Source: Ectopseudomonas mendocina (GTDB lineage: Bacteria > Pseudomonadota > Gammaproteobacteria > Pseudomonadales > Pseudomonadaceae). Taken from it: a DNA stretch of 64,000 bases. Within the stretch, counting starts at the first letter, position 1. Each line of letters opens with the position of its first letter. Position numbers and translations under genes: made by a program. Below the pieces are notes generated by a model that was given only the letters and a program-made list of their open reading frames with translations, searched no databases and was not told where the DNA came from. The stretch is from assembly GCF_007049795.1 (NCBI RefSeq), contig NZ_SCFY01000002.1, positions 124,001 to 188,000 of the forward strand, written 5' to 3'. Below, in pieces: positions 40,985 to 49,517 of this stretch.

Positions 40985-41154
40985 TTATAGCGCCACCCCA
41001 GGTTTTCCGCGGGTTTTCGTCCAAGCGACAGAAAGCGTCGGAAAGGCGCAGTTTAATCGCAGATCACCGCCTGGAGCACTCTGCCAGAAAAAATCTCCGC
41101 AGGCTGACCGGTCAGTATCGAAAGTCCTGCTTGCGTAACCATGCACGACCTACT

Positions 41155-41260
41155 CCCTCTCCCATTTATGGGAGAGGGCTGGGGAGAGGGTGGCTCAGGC
41201 AACTCGGAGTGTCGGACAGCCCCTCTCCCCCGCCCCTCTCCCGCAAGCGGGAGAGGGGAG
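41155..41260. repeat. Double-hairpin intergenic repeat, copy 2
   Basis: Left hairpin CCCTCTCCCAT-TT-ATGGGAGAGGG (41155-41178), right hairpin with a perfect 12-bp stem (41233-41258). Related to 9598-9719, which shares the right end exactly. Confidence 0.85.
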
Positions 41261-41283
41261 ACAAGCTTGTAGAAGACGCCGCC

Positions 41284-42264
41284 TCAGCCCCGCTCGACCG
41301 GCGTCGACGTCAGCTCGAAGGGGCTGTTGCTGCGGCGCTGGTTGCGGTCATCGCGCGGCGTGGCGCCGAAGAAGTTGCGGTAGGCACTGGAGAAATGCGG
41401 CCCCGAGGAAAATCCGCAGGACAGGCCGATCTGGATGATCGACTTGCTGGTCTGCATCAGCAGCTGGCGCGCCTTGCTCAAGCGCAGCTCCAGATAATAC
41501 TGGCTGGGCACGCGATTGAGGTACTGCTTGAAGATGCGCTCCAGCTGACGACGCGACACGCACACATGCTGGGCGATCTCGTCGGTGGTCAGCGGCTCCT
41601 CGATGTTGGCTTCCATCAACAGCACGGCCTGGGTCAGCTTGGGATGGCTGGAGCCGAGGCGATTCTGCAGCGGAATACGCTGACGCTCACCGCCCTCGCG
41701 AATGCGCTCGACCACCAGCTCCTCGCTCACCGCACCGGCCAGTTCGGCACCGTGATCGCGCGCCAGCACTGCCAGCAGCAGATCGAGCACGGCCAAGCCA
41801 CCACAGGCAGTCAGCCGGTCGCGATCCCAGTCGAACAGATGGCTGGTGGCGATGACCTTGGGGAAACGCTCGGAGAAATCGTCCTGCCAGCGCCAGTGCA
41901 CTGCCGCACGATAACCATCGAGCAAACCGAGCTGAGCCAGCGGATAGACCCCGGCAGACAGCCCGCCGATCACGCAACCGCTGCGCACCTGCTGCTTGAG
42001 CGCCGCCGCCAGGCCGGCGGACACCTGCGCCGGCGGCGTATCGGCGAGCAGAAACAGCTTGTCCAACCCTTCCAGATGCCCGGCCCAGGGCTCGCCCGGC
42101 AGACGCCAGTCACCCGCAGCCAGCGGCTCGGCCTGGAGGAACACCAGCTCGTACACCACTTCCGGATGCACGCGCTGGGCAACACGCAGGGCTTCCTCCG
42201 CCAGAGACAAGGTCAGGGCTTTGGTGCCGGGCCAGTACAAAAAGCCGATTCGATGGGGGGTCAT
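41284..42264 (-). CDS. argR: AraC-type arginine regulator ArgR
   Basis: 326 residues. The N-terminal two thirds is a GATase1/DJ-1-like ligand domain (MTPHRIGFLYWPGTKALTLS, GGLSAGVYPLAQLGLLDG), and the C-terminus is an AraC HTH (TTDEIAQHVCVSRRQLERIF, then FSSGPHFSSAYRNFFGATP). In P. aeruginosa ArgR senses arginine, activates aot and aru and represses biosynthesis; it is unrelated to the E. coli hexameric ArgR. It follows aotP by 55 bp and probably ends the aot operon, so it would feed back on its own transcription. Confidence 0.95.
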   Translation of the reverse strand: MTPHRIGFLYWPGTKALTLSLAEEALRVAQRVHPEVVYELVFLQAEPLAAGDWRLPGEPWAGHLEGLDKLFLLADTPPAQVSAGLAAALKQQVRSGCVIGGLSAGVYPLAQLGLLDGYRAAVHWRWQDDFSERFPKVIATSHLFDWDRDRLTACGGLAVLDLLLAVLARDHGAELAGAVSEELVVERIREGGERQRIPLQNRLGSSHPKLTQAVLLMEANIEEPLTTDEIAQHVCVSRRQLERIFKQYLNRVPSQYYLELRLSKARQLLMQTSKSIIQIGLSCGFSSGPHFSSAYRNFFGATPRDDRNQRRSNSPFELTSTPVERG

Positions 42265-42319
42265 TAGTGTCTATTCAGTGAGCTCAACGCACCAGTTAAG
42301 TGCGAAGTCTAGCTTCTTA

Positions 42320-43084
42320 TTATTTGAGACTGCCGGAAAGGAACTGCTGCAGTCGTTCGGATTGCGGATTGGCCAGCACTTCCTTCGGGCAACCGCGCTC
42401 CTCGACCAATCCCTTGTGCAGGAACACCAGCTGGTTCGACACCTCGCGAGCAAAACCCATTTCGTGGGTCACCACCACCATGGTGCGACCTTCGATGGCC
42501 AGGTCCTGCATCACCTTGAGCACCTCGCCGACCAGTTCCGGGTCAAGCGCCGAAGTCGGTTCGTCGAACAGCATCACCTCCGGCTCCATGGCCAGGGCAC
42601 GGGCGATGGCCACGCGCTGCTGCTCACCACCGCTCATGTGCGCCGGGTAGGCATCCTTGCGGTGCGCGACGCCGACCTTGGCCAGGTAATGTTCAGCCTT
42701 GTCGCGGGCCTCGGCCTTGCTCACGCCGAGCACATGCACCGGCGCTTCCATGACGTTTTCCAGGGCGCTCATGTGCGACCACAGGTTGAAGTGCTGGAAC
42801 ACCATGGCCAGGCGCGAGCGCATGCGCTGCAGTTGCTTGGCATCGGCGGCACGCAGCGAACCGTCCTTGGCCGGCACCAGCTTCAGCTCTTCGTTGTTAA
42901 GCAGAATCTTGCCGGCATGCGGCTGTTCGAGCAGGTTCAGGCAGCGCAGGAAGGTACTCTTGCCCGAGCCGCTGGAGCCGATGATGCTGATCACGTCGCC
43001 CGCCTTGGCTGCCATCGACACGCCCTTGATCACCTCATGGCTGCCGTAGCGCTTGTGCAGGTCCTGAACTTCGAGTTTGTACAT
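42320..43084 (-). CDS. aotP: Arginine/ornithine ABC transporter ATP-binding protein AotP
   Basis: 254 residues from MYKLEVQDLHKRYGSHEV, the length of the P. aeruginosa protein. Walker A GSSGSGKST is near 38, signature [15 protein letters not shown] near 156, Walker B VMLFDEPTSALDPE. It powers the AotJQM importer. An ATG at 43108 would add eight residues and lies directly after the aotM stop; it is possible. No aotO gene is found between aotM and aotP. Confidence 0.93.
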   Translation of the reverse strand: MYKLEVQDLHKRYGSHEVIKGVSMAAKAGDVISIIGSSGSGKSTFLRCLNLLEQPHAGKILLNNEELKLVPAKDGSLRAADAKQLQRMRSRLAMVFQHFNLWSHMSALENVMEAPVHVLGVSKAEARDKAEHYLAKVGVAHRKDAYPAHMSGGEQQRVAIARALAMEPEVMLFDEPTSALDPELVGEVLKVMQDLAIEGRTMVVVTHEMGFAREVSNQLVFLHKGLVEERGCPKEVLANPQSERLQQFLSGSLK

Positions 43085-43112
43085 GTTCGGGTTCTCTTGA
43101 ATCGTCATGACA

Positions 43113-43811
43113 TCAGCCCTTGCGCGGGGCCATGTAGGCCAACCAGCGACGTTCGGCCAGCTTGAACAGGCGCACCAGGATGAAGGTCAGCGCCAGGTAG
43201 AACAGGCCGGCGGTGATGAAGGCTTCGAACGGCATGTAGTACTGCGAACTGACGGTACGCGCCGCGCCAGTGATGTCGATCAGGGTCACGATCGACGCCA
43301 GCGACGTGGTGTGCAGCATCATGATCACTTCATTGCTGTACTGCGGCAGCGCACGGCGCAGCGCCGACGGCAGCAGGATGCGCCGGTACAGCTTGGCTCG
43401 CGACATGCCCATGGCCTTGGCCGCCTCGATCTCACCCGGCGGCGTGGACTTGAGGCTGCCGGCGAGGATTTCCGCCGTGTAGGCGCTGGTATTGATGGCA
43501 AACGCCAGGCAGGCGCAGAAGGTGGCGCTGGAGAAATACGGCCACATGAAGCTGTCACGGATGAACTCGAACTGAGCCAGGCCGTAATAGATCAGAAACA
43601 GCTGTACCAGCATCGGCGTGCCGCGAATCACGTAGGTGTAGAGCCAGGCCGGGAAGTTGACCCAGGGCGATTTCGACACCCGCATCAGCGCCAACGGCAG
43701 CGCCAGGCTGAGGCCGACCGCTAGGGAGATCAGCAGGATTTTCACGGTAACCAGCACGCCGCCCCAGTACAGCGGCAGGTTCTCCCAGATCATTTGATAG
43801 TCGAAGATCAT
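43113..43811 (-). CDS. aotM: Arginine/ornithine ABC transporter permease AotM
   Basis: 232 residues, HisM-like polar amino acid permease with about five membrane segments. The EAA motif EIEAAKAMGMSRAKLYRRILL is split near residue 140, and YVIRGTPMLVQLFLIYYGL near 62 is typical. Its start overlaps the aotQ stop by four bases. It pairs with AotQ to form the channel. Confidence 0.94.
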   Translation of the reverse strand: MIFDYQMIWENLPLYWGGVLVTVKILLISLAVGLSLALPLALMRVSKSPWVNFPAWLYTYVIRGTPMLVQLFLIYYGLAQFEFIRDSFMWPYFSSATFCACLAFAINTSAYTAEILAGSLKSTPPGEIEAAKAMGMSRAKLYRRILLPSALRRALPQYSNEVIMMLHTTSLASIVTLIDITGAARTVSSQYYMPFEAFITAGLFYLALTFILVRLFKLAERRWLAYMAPRKG

Positions 43812-44497
43812 AGGTCAGCCGCCTTGGTACCTACCGAATACCGTTTCTCGAGGAAACGCAGCGCCAGCAAAGACACGCTGGTCAGCACCAGGTACAGCCC
43901 CGCCACTGCCAGGTAGAAGGTGAACGGCTCACGCGTCGCGTCGGCCGCACTCTTGGCCTTGAACATCATGTCCTGCAGGCCGACCACGGAAATCAGCGCG
44001 GTGGCCTTGGTCAACACCAGCCAGTTGTTGGTGAAACCGGGAATGGCGAAACGGATCATCTGCGGCACGAGAATGCGAAAGAACACCTGCATCCCGCTCA
44101 TGCCATAAGCCGCGCCAGCTTCCGCCTGCCCCTTGGGGATCGCCATGAAAGCGCCGCGGAAGGTTTCCGACAGGTAGGCCCCGAAGATGAAGCCCATGGT
44201 GAACACGCCGGCGACGAAGGGGTTGATGTCGATGTAATCGTCATAGCCGACCATGGGCGCGATGCGGTTCACCATGTCCTGGCCGCCGTAGAAGATCAGC
44301 AGAATCAGCACCAGATCGGGGATGCCACGAATCACCGTGGCATAGGTATCGCCCAACGCCGCCAGCCAACGCACCGGTGACAAGCGAAAGGCCGCACCCA
44401 GCAGGCCGAGGAAGATCGCCACTGCCATCGACGTCAGCGCCAGAAGCAGAGTGAGCCAGGCACCATCGAGAATGGTCGAGCCGTAGCCTTGAAGCAT
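43808..44497 (-). CDS. aotQ: Arginine/ornithine ABC transporter permease AotQ
   Basis: 229 residues, HisQ-like permease. VIRGIPDLVLILLIFYGGQD near 57 and GQAEAGAAYGMSGMQVFFRI near 125 are the family motifs. It is downstream of aotJ, from which it is separated by a strong hairpin that should lower its transcription relative to the binding protein. It overlaps aotM by four bases. Confidence 0.94.
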   Translation of the reverse strand: MLQGYGSTILDGAWLTLLLALTSMAVAIFLGLLGAAFRLSPVRWLAALGDTYATVIRGIPDLVLILLIFYGGQDMVNRIAPMVGYDDYIDINPFVAGVFTMGFIFGAYLSETFRGAFMAIPKGQAEAGAAYGMSGMQVFFRILVPQMIRFAIPGFTNNWLVLTKATALISVVGLQDMMFKAKSAADATREPFTFYLAVAGLYLVLTSVSLLALRFLEKRYSVGTKAADL

Positions 44498-44621
44498 GCG
44501 CTAATACCTCTCAGGCACCCCAGGCGCCGCCTAGCACAAAGAAAATTCATGTCGCTCACGCGACGGGTCGTACGGTTGGCATTCAGCCAAAGCCAGCAAG
44601 AACCGACTTCGTAGAACCAAG

Positions 44622-44662
44622 AAAAAAGTGGCACCAACCTTTTCAGGTTGTGCCACTTTTTT
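44622..44662 (-). terminator. Attenuating terminator between aotJ and aotQ
   Basis: AAAAAAGTGGCAC pairs with its complement around a short loop; the minus-strand copy ends GCCACTTTTTTC. It begins 12 bases after the aotJ stop. Partial read-through would give more binding protein than permease. Confidence 0.88.
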
Positions 44663-44673
44663 GCCTGGGACGC

Positions 44674-45447
44674 TTACTCGCCGTAAACGTCGAAGTCGAA
44701 GTACTTGTCCTGTACTTCCTTGTACTTGCCGTTGGCGCGGATGGCCAGGATTGCAGCACTGATCTTGTCGGCCAGCGCCTGGTCACCCTTGCGCACGGCA
44801 ATGCCCTGACCTTCGCCGAAGTACTTCACTTCGGTGAAGTCCGGGCCGGCAAATGCGAAGCCCTTGCCAGCGTCGGTCTTGAGGAAACCGTCGTCGATGT
44901 TCACCGAGTCGGCCAGGGTGGCATCGAGGCGGCCGGACTGCATGTCCAGGAACACTTCGTTCTGCGAGCTGTAACGGACGATCTCGGCGCCGGCCGGAGC
45001 GAAGATGTCGGTGGCGTAACGGTCATACACGGACGAACGCTGCACGCCAATCTTCTTGCCTTTGAGGTCGACCAGCGGGTCCTTGATTTCGGTACCGGCC
45101 TTCATCGCCAGCTTGGCGGGGGTGGCGTAGTACTTGCCGGTGAAGTCCACAGACTTCTTGCGGTCTTCGGTGATCGACATGGACGACAGCACGGCGTCGA
45201 ACTTGCGCACTTTCAGGGCTGGGATCAGGCCGTCGAACTCCTGCTCGATCCACTTGCACTCGACCTTCATCTCTTCGCACAGGGCGTTGCCGATGTCGTA
45301 GTCGAAGCCGGAAATCTGACCATCGGGAGTCTTGAATGCGAAGGGCGGGTAGGCCGCCTCGATGCCAATGCGCAGCGGCTTCTCGGCCATGGCCAAGGGC
45401 GACATCAGGGACAGCGCCAGGGCGCCAAGCAGTGCGATCTTCTTCAT
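44674..45447 (-). CDS. aotJ: Arginine/ornithine periplasmic binding protein AotJ
   Basis: 257 residues with a signal peptide ([20 protein letters not shown], cleavage at AMA-EKP). The mature protein is of the LAO/HisJ family 3 binding proteins: [34 protein letters not shown], and [20 protein letters not shown], the binding-site block. AAGGAG precedes the ATG at 45447. It is the first gene of aotJ-aotQ-aotM-aotP-argR, with an ArgR-type half-site about 150-170 bp upstream. Confidence 0.95.
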   Translation of the reverse strand: MKKIALLGALALSLMSPLAMAEKPLRIGIEAAYPPFAFKTPDGQISGFDYDIGNALCEEMKVECKWIEQEFDGLIPALKVRKFDAVLSSMSITEDRKKSVDFTGKYYATPAKLAMKAGTEIKDPLVDLKGKKIGVQRSSVYDRYATDIFAPAGAEIVRYSSQNEVFLDMQSGRLDATLADSVNIDDGFLKTDAGKGFAFAGPDFTEVKYFGEGQGIAVRKGDQALADKISAAILAIRANGKYKEVQDKYFDFDVYGE

Positions 45448-45598
45448 TCTTTGCTCCTTCGAATTGGGTATGACATCGATGGCAGTGAGGGGCCCGGGCC
45501 TTTTAGGGATTGTAGAAGGCGGTGCTGCGCTGTCGTGGTGGACAAGCGACAAAGGGGCCTTGGCTGGGTGTGCGGCATTCTAGCGGCAGGCAATGAGG

Positions 45599-45619
45599 CG
45601 ATATTTCCTCAATGCGACA
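45599..45619 (-). promoter_or_regulatory. Candidate ArgR half-site of the aot operon
   Basis: On the minus strand TGTCGC-ATTGAGGA-AA-TATCG, an exact TGTCGC-N8-AA-N5 pattern, upstream of aotJ. A second TGTCGC is at 45547-45552. Confidence 0.5.
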
Positions 45620-45907
45620 ACTAATTACAGAAGCACCAGAAGCGCCGGGCGCAGATATTGACAGCCTGCGAAAGGAGTGATCAAGCAGAAAAGGGTAAAC
45701 GGATATCTACAGCAATACTCAGGCCATGAATCAGCAAAAGCCCGATTCATGGGCGTCAACGCCGCTTTCGCATGTCATCCAGCGTTGTAAATGGCACCGT
45801 ATCGGCGCACAAACGTTCCCTAACCGCCCAATCGGGTGCGTGCTGTTACCGTGGCGCCATGCAAACTGTAGGGGGCGCATCGGTACACGACCACGCACTG
45901 GAGTAGC

Positions 45908-45977
45908 CGTCATTCCCGCGAAGGCGGGAAACCAGGCGTTACGCAATACCTGGGCTCCCGCCTTCGCGGGAGTGACG
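45908..45977. repeat. Inverted repeat of the CCCGCGAAGGCGGGAA type
   Basis: CGTCATTCCCGCGAAGGCGG and its near-perfect inverse ending CGGGAGTGACG, each arm itself a hairpin. It sits 17 bases beyond the gspM stop and may act as a 3' structure for the xcp transcript. Confidence 0.8.
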
Positions 45978-45993
45978 ATCAATAGCGCACGAG

Positions 45994-46515
45994 TCACTCA
46001 CCCACACGCAAGCTAAGCCGCGCTATCACGCGGTTTTCCTCGGCGCGATCCAGCCCGGCTTCCTCGACGCGCACGCCCTGCTCTTCCAGCGCCTGAATCC
46101 AGCGCAGCAACTGAGCGAACGCCACCGGCTGCAGGTTGACCTGCACCGCGCCGTAGCCCTCGGTATCCAGACGCTCGATCACCAGCCCCTGCTGCGCCGC
46201 ACTCGCCGTGACCACGCCCTGCAGGCGCGCCGGGTCGAGGCTGGCGCGCGGCTGCAGGTCACGCCCCTGCACCTGCGGCGCACGGCTTTGCAGATAGGTA
46301 TAAAGCGCGCGCTGCTCCTCGAACGCGGCGCGCGCAGCCTGGGCATGGCGCTGCGCCGGTTGCCACAACGCCAGGTAGAACACCACCAGCAGCAGGAAGA
46401 CGCTCAACGCCGCCAGCGCCAGGCGATCACGCGTCGGCAGCGACTGCCAGCGTTGCGCCAGCGGCGAACGCTGCCAGTGCAATTGCAGACTTTCGCTCAA
46501 CCCTGCTCTCGACAT
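45994..46515 (-). CDS. gspM: Type II secretion protein GspM (XcpZ)
   Basis: 173 residues: a short cytoplasmic tail, one membrane helix (LALAALSVFLLLVVFYLALW near 30-50) and a periplasmic ferredoxin-like domain. GspM stabilises GspL in the inner-membrane platform. An ATG at 46524 overlaps the gspL stop (ATGA), but AGGAGG lies directly against it; the ATG at 46515 has proper spacing and is preferred. It is the last gene of the operon; no gspN follows. Confidence 0.88.
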   Translation of the reverse strand: MSRAGLSESLQLHWQRSPLAQRWQSLPTRDRLALAALSVFLLLVVFYLALWQPAQRHAQAARAAFEEQRALYTYLQSRAPQVQGRDLQPRASLDPARLQGVVTASAAQQGLVIERLDTEGYGAVQVNLQPVAFAQLLRWIQALEEQGVRVEEAGLDRAEENRVIARLSLRVGE

Positions 46516-46520
46516 GCTGC

Positions 46521-47660
46521 TCATCCTCCTATCACCACGCGCGCGCTGACGCCTTCGGCTTCGCGGCTGGCCGAGCCCATTTGCACCGACAATCCTGCCG
46601 CCTCCAAGCGCTCACGCAAACGCTCCAGCTCGGCGAAGCCCGGTGCCTGCAACTGCAGAGACATATCGGTACGGGTCACGCTGTAGTCGAGCTGATTGAC
46701 CTGTACCTGCGGCGCGCCCTCGGCATGTAGCGCCGCCGCCACCTCGGCCAGCAGGCCGAGCACCGGGCTGGCGCTACCCGAAGACTGCGCCAGATGCTGG
46801 TCGAACTGCGCGCGCAGGTTGATCAGCTTGCTGTCCTGCGGAAACAGCTCGCGGTACAGCGCCTCGCTGGACGCGGCGTAGGCATCGGCCTCACGCTGCA
46901 AGTACCAGCCCTGTGCGAGGTTGAAGCCCCACTGCAACACGAGACACAGCGCCAGCACCCCGGCCAGCGGCCGCCAACGCAGCCAGCCGTCACTGCTCTG
47001 GCGCAGGGCGAACTCCCCTTGCGCGAGGTCGACACTCGCGTGCTGACGCACCAGCCACTGATGCGCATTCTCCAGAAGGTGCACTTCATCGACCGATTCG
47101 GGCAGCGCCTGCCCCGCCGGCGCACTGGCGATATGCGGCGTGGGGCAGCGCCCTGCCAGCACCGGCCAATCCTCGCGCTGCAAGGCAAGACGCCAAGGCG
47201 CCTCGCCACCGAGCAGCCACCGCGAGTGCAGCCAGAGCAGTTGACTGCCCTGGGGCGGCAACAGATCGGCATCGACCCGGATCGCCTGCGGCGGCTGCGC
47301 CGCGAATAGCGCCAGACACTCGCGCAACCAGCTGGCGCGCAGCGCGTAGACGCGGTGACGGCCATCGGCCAGTTGCTCACCCAGGGCCAGATGCATCAGT
47401 TCGAAGTCCTCGGCCAGCAGCTCCTCCACCGCGAACGGCAGCGCCTGGCGCATCCAGCGCGCCTTCTGCGTCGGCAATTGCACGGCGCACGCGGTGACCG
47501 CCTCAACCGGCAGCACCAGCTCCCAGTGTGCCGGCAGATCGGCCAGTGCCTCGGCCAGGCTCAAGGCGCGACTGTCATCTGCCGTAACGCGCGTGACGGG
47601 CAGGTCCGCTGACAGGTCGTGGCACGCCTCGGGCGGCAGGAATATCCATGTCGGGTTCAT
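46521..47660 (-). CDS. gspL: Type II secretion protein GspL (XcpY)
   Basis: 379 residues, close to the 382 of P. aeruginosa XcpY. A cytoplasmic actin-like domain (about 1-225, starting MNPTWIFLPPEACHDL) binds the ATPase GspE. One membrane helix (PLAGVLALCLVLQWGFNLAQ near 240) and a periplasmic domain follow. The ATG at 47660 is used; upstream sequence belongs to a repeat. It is separated from gspK by 163 bp carrying a MITE-like element, unlike the other overlapping junctions. Confidence 0.92.
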   Translation of the reverse strand: MNPTWIFLPPEACHDLSADLPVTRVTADDSRALSLAEALADLPAHWELVLPVEAVTACAVQLPTQKARWMRQALPFAVEELLAEDFELMHLALGEQLADGRHRVYALRASWLRECLALFAAQPPQAIRVDADLLPPQGSQLLWLHSRWLLGGEAPWRLALQREDWPVLAGRCPTPHIASAPAGQALPESVDEVHLLENAHQWLVRQHASVDLAQGEFALRQSSDGWLRWRPLAGVLALCLVLQWGFNLAQGWYLQREADAYAASSEALYRELFPQDSKLINLRAQFDQHLAQSSGSASPVLGLLAEVAAALHAEGAPQVQVNQLDYSVTRTDMSLQLQAPGFAELERLRERLEAAGLSVQMGSASREAEGVSARVVIGG

Positions 47661-47675
47661 TCTTGTTCTTCCGTA

Positions 47676-47815
47676 GAGCCTATTCAAAGCATCGCGAGCT
47701 AGAGCCATGCAAGGCAAAAACAGGCGAGGACGCGGAGTTTACGAGCTGTAAATGAGCAGTCCGAGCCTGTTCTTAACGCCGCAGGGCCGACGCGCAGCAG
47801 GCTTTGAACAGGCTC
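47676..47815. repeat. MITE-like ~140-bp element, copy B (gspK-gspL gap)
   Basis: 140 bp with 15-base terminal inverted repeats: GAGCCTATTCAAAGC on the left and GCTTTGAACAGGCTC on the right, 14 of 15 matching. The core GAGTTTACGAGCTGTAAATG is shared with two other copies. No target-site duplication is evident. Confidence 0.88.
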
Positions 47816-47823
47816 TCGATGGA

Positions 47824-48774
47824 CTAAGGCGGCACACCGCCCTGCCCCAAATCACGCGCCAGGACACTGACCTGGCCATCATTGCTGCGCTGCAACAGGC
47901 TGCGCAATACCACCCGGCGTTCACCCAGGCTCACTTCGCTGAACACCTCGAAATACTGGCTGCCGACCGCCAGCCCCTGCACCACCTGCTCACCCAGGCC
48001 AGCAAGCGCAGGCTGGGCAGCGAAGGCCGCAGCGCTGGGATAGCCTTCGGCGCCGCGCCCGGCAATCAGCGACACGGCCGCATCCGGGCTCAAGCCGTCG
48101 GACAGACTGGAGAGCACCATCGCACTGGCCGTGTTGACGTTGAGCAGCGCCTCGCTCGGCAGCGCGCTGACGAAGGGCTGCAGGCGGCGGTAGTCGGCCT
48201 CCTCCATCTCCAGCAGCAGGCGCAGTTCGGACACATCAGTGATCTCGCGATTGGCCGTGCGGTAAGGTGGTGCCGCCAACAGGTACTGGCCATCCTCCGC
48301 GCCATTGCCGCCCTGCAGTTCGCTGTCGCTATCGAGCCAGTCCAGCAGGCGCTCGGCATAAGGTTTGTCGATTCCCAGGCGCAGTAGCAGGCGACGCAGG
48401 CGTAGCACCGCCAGCTCGTTCGGTCGGCCCTGGCGCACCAGACTATTGAGATTGAAACGACCGCTGGGGTCGACGATACGCACACGCAGCTCGCCGCCCT
48501 CATCCAGCGGGAACGGCGCCAGCGGCCGGGCCCAGGGCTCCAGCGGATGGTCCACCGGCTGGCGCGGATCACCCTGACGCAGATCGCGTTCGAGAATCGC
48601 CTTGGCCAGGGTCTCGCCGCCCAGGGCGTAGTGCCAGGCCTGAGTCACGTGCAACTGGTTGGCGCTGCTGCGGATCGACAGCTGCTGGCGAGCGATCAAA
48701 CCAGCGCAGACCACCGTTACCACGGCGACCACCAGCAGCACGGTGATCAGGGCCACCCCGTTCTGCCGCCTCAT
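47824..48774 (-). CDS. gspK: Type II secretion minor pseudopilin GspK (XcpX)
   Basis: 316 residues. Prepilin-type N-terminus MRRQNG then VALITVLLVVAVVTVV; as in other GspK proteins the +5 glutamate is absent (Thr here). A large alpha-domain is inserted in the pilin fold. GspK caps the pseudopilus tip with GspI and GspJ. Its ATG overlaps the gspJ stop by four bases. A repeat element follows it. Confidence 0.94.
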   Translation of the reverse strand: MRRQNGVALITVLLVVAVVTVVCAGLIARQQLSIRSSANQLHVTQAWHYALGGETLAKAILERDLRQGDPRQPVDHPLEPWARPLAPFPLDEGGELRVRIVDPSGRFNLNSLVRQGRPNELAVLRLRRLLLRLGIDKPYAERLLDWLDSDSELQGGNGAEDGQYLLAAPPYRTANREITDVSELRLLLEMEEADYRRLQPFVSALPSEALLNVNTASAMVLSSLSDGLSPDAAVSLIAGRGAEGYPSAAAFAAQPALAGLGEQVVQGLAVGSQYFEVFSEVSLGERRVVLRSLLQRSNDGQVSVLARDLGQGGVPP

Positions 48775-49517
48775 GACTGCGGCACCTCATTCGGCTCGTC
48801 CGGCGACTCGCCAGCACGGTTCTCTGCCGGCAAATCCGGCAAGCGCAGCAGGCGACGCAATTCGCCATAACGGCGATGCTGCAGGCGCAGCTCGATGGCG
48901 CGCGGCAAGTCGGTGAGCAGGCCATCGCCAGAGGCATTGGCCGGCGGCCAGTCGGGCTGCCACTGCCCGTCCTTGTCCAGGTAGCGCAGGCTCAGCGATT
49001 CGACGCCATCGAGTGCCTGCTGGATTTGCGGTGCGCTGTCCTGCGCGCGGTCCAGCACACGCCAATAACGGCGCTGCCATTGCTCGCCACTGAGCTGCCA
49101 GCGCACCCGCTGCACCTCCGCTCGCGGTTGGCCCAGCGGATTGCGCCAGCCAGCGCGGGTCAGCTCCAGCGCCGTGGCATCGGTCAGGTCGCTGTGCAGC
49201 GCTGGCTGAGCATCGCCGAAACCATCGCGAATCGGCCGCACCGTCACCTGGCGCAGGTCGCGCTCGAAGGCAGACAGGGCGCGGGTCAGCTCGCGCAACT
49301 GGCGTTCGTGCTCGCGGGTAACGGCATCGGCGCTGAGCACGCTGTCGAGCATGCGGTAGGTGGCCAACCCCAGCAGGGCGAAGATGGCGATGGCGATCAG
49401 CAGCTCCAGCAGGGTGAAGCCGCGCTGACCAGGTTTTGTAGGAGCGAGCGCTGCTCGCGAATCCAGGTTGAAGCCATTTCGCGAGCAGAGCTCGCTCCTC
49501 CAGGGCAGACGAGTCAC
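48771..49517 (-). CDS. gspJ: Type II secretion minor pseudopilin GspJ (XcpW) with a REP-encoded extended leader
   Basis: 248 residues as read. The prepilin peptidase site is QRG-FTLLELL with the +5 glutamate, and the mature domain is a normal GspJ. The leader before cleavage is 33 residues instead of the usual six to ten. It begins MTRLP from a GTG that overlaps the gspI stop (GTGA), then runs through WRSELCSRNGFNLDSRAALA, which is a translated BIME (49438-49502), before GQRG. No ATG, GTG or TTG lies closer. Either the long leader is used and cleaved, or GspJ output has fallen. Confidence 0.9.
   Translation of the reverse strand: MTRLPWRSELCSRNGFNLDSRAALAPTKPGQRGFTLLELLIAIAIFALLGLATYRMLDSVLSADAVTREHERQLRELTRALSAFERDLRQVTVRPIRDGFGDAQPALHSDLTDATALELTRAGWRNPLGQPRAEVQRVRWQLSGEQWQRRYWRVLDRAQDSAPQIQQALDGVESLSLRYLDKDGQWQPDWPPANASGDGLLTDLPRAIELRLQHRRYGELRRLLRLPDLPAENRAGESPDEPNEVPQS
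49438..49502. repeat. BIME inside the gspJ leader
   Basis: GTAGGAGCGAGCGCTGCTCG and its inverse CGAGCAGAGCTCGCTCCTCC, with a spacer of about 20 bases. Same family as 50408-50475 and 34122-34178. Confidence 0.88.

Larger units (their letters stand above)
45448..45993. other. Region between aotJ and gspM
   Basis: 546 bp without a convincing gene. It contains the aotJ promoter region with TGTCGC sites (45547-45552 and 45599-45619) and an inverted repeat at 45908-45977. The rest is featureless. Confidence 0.6.
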
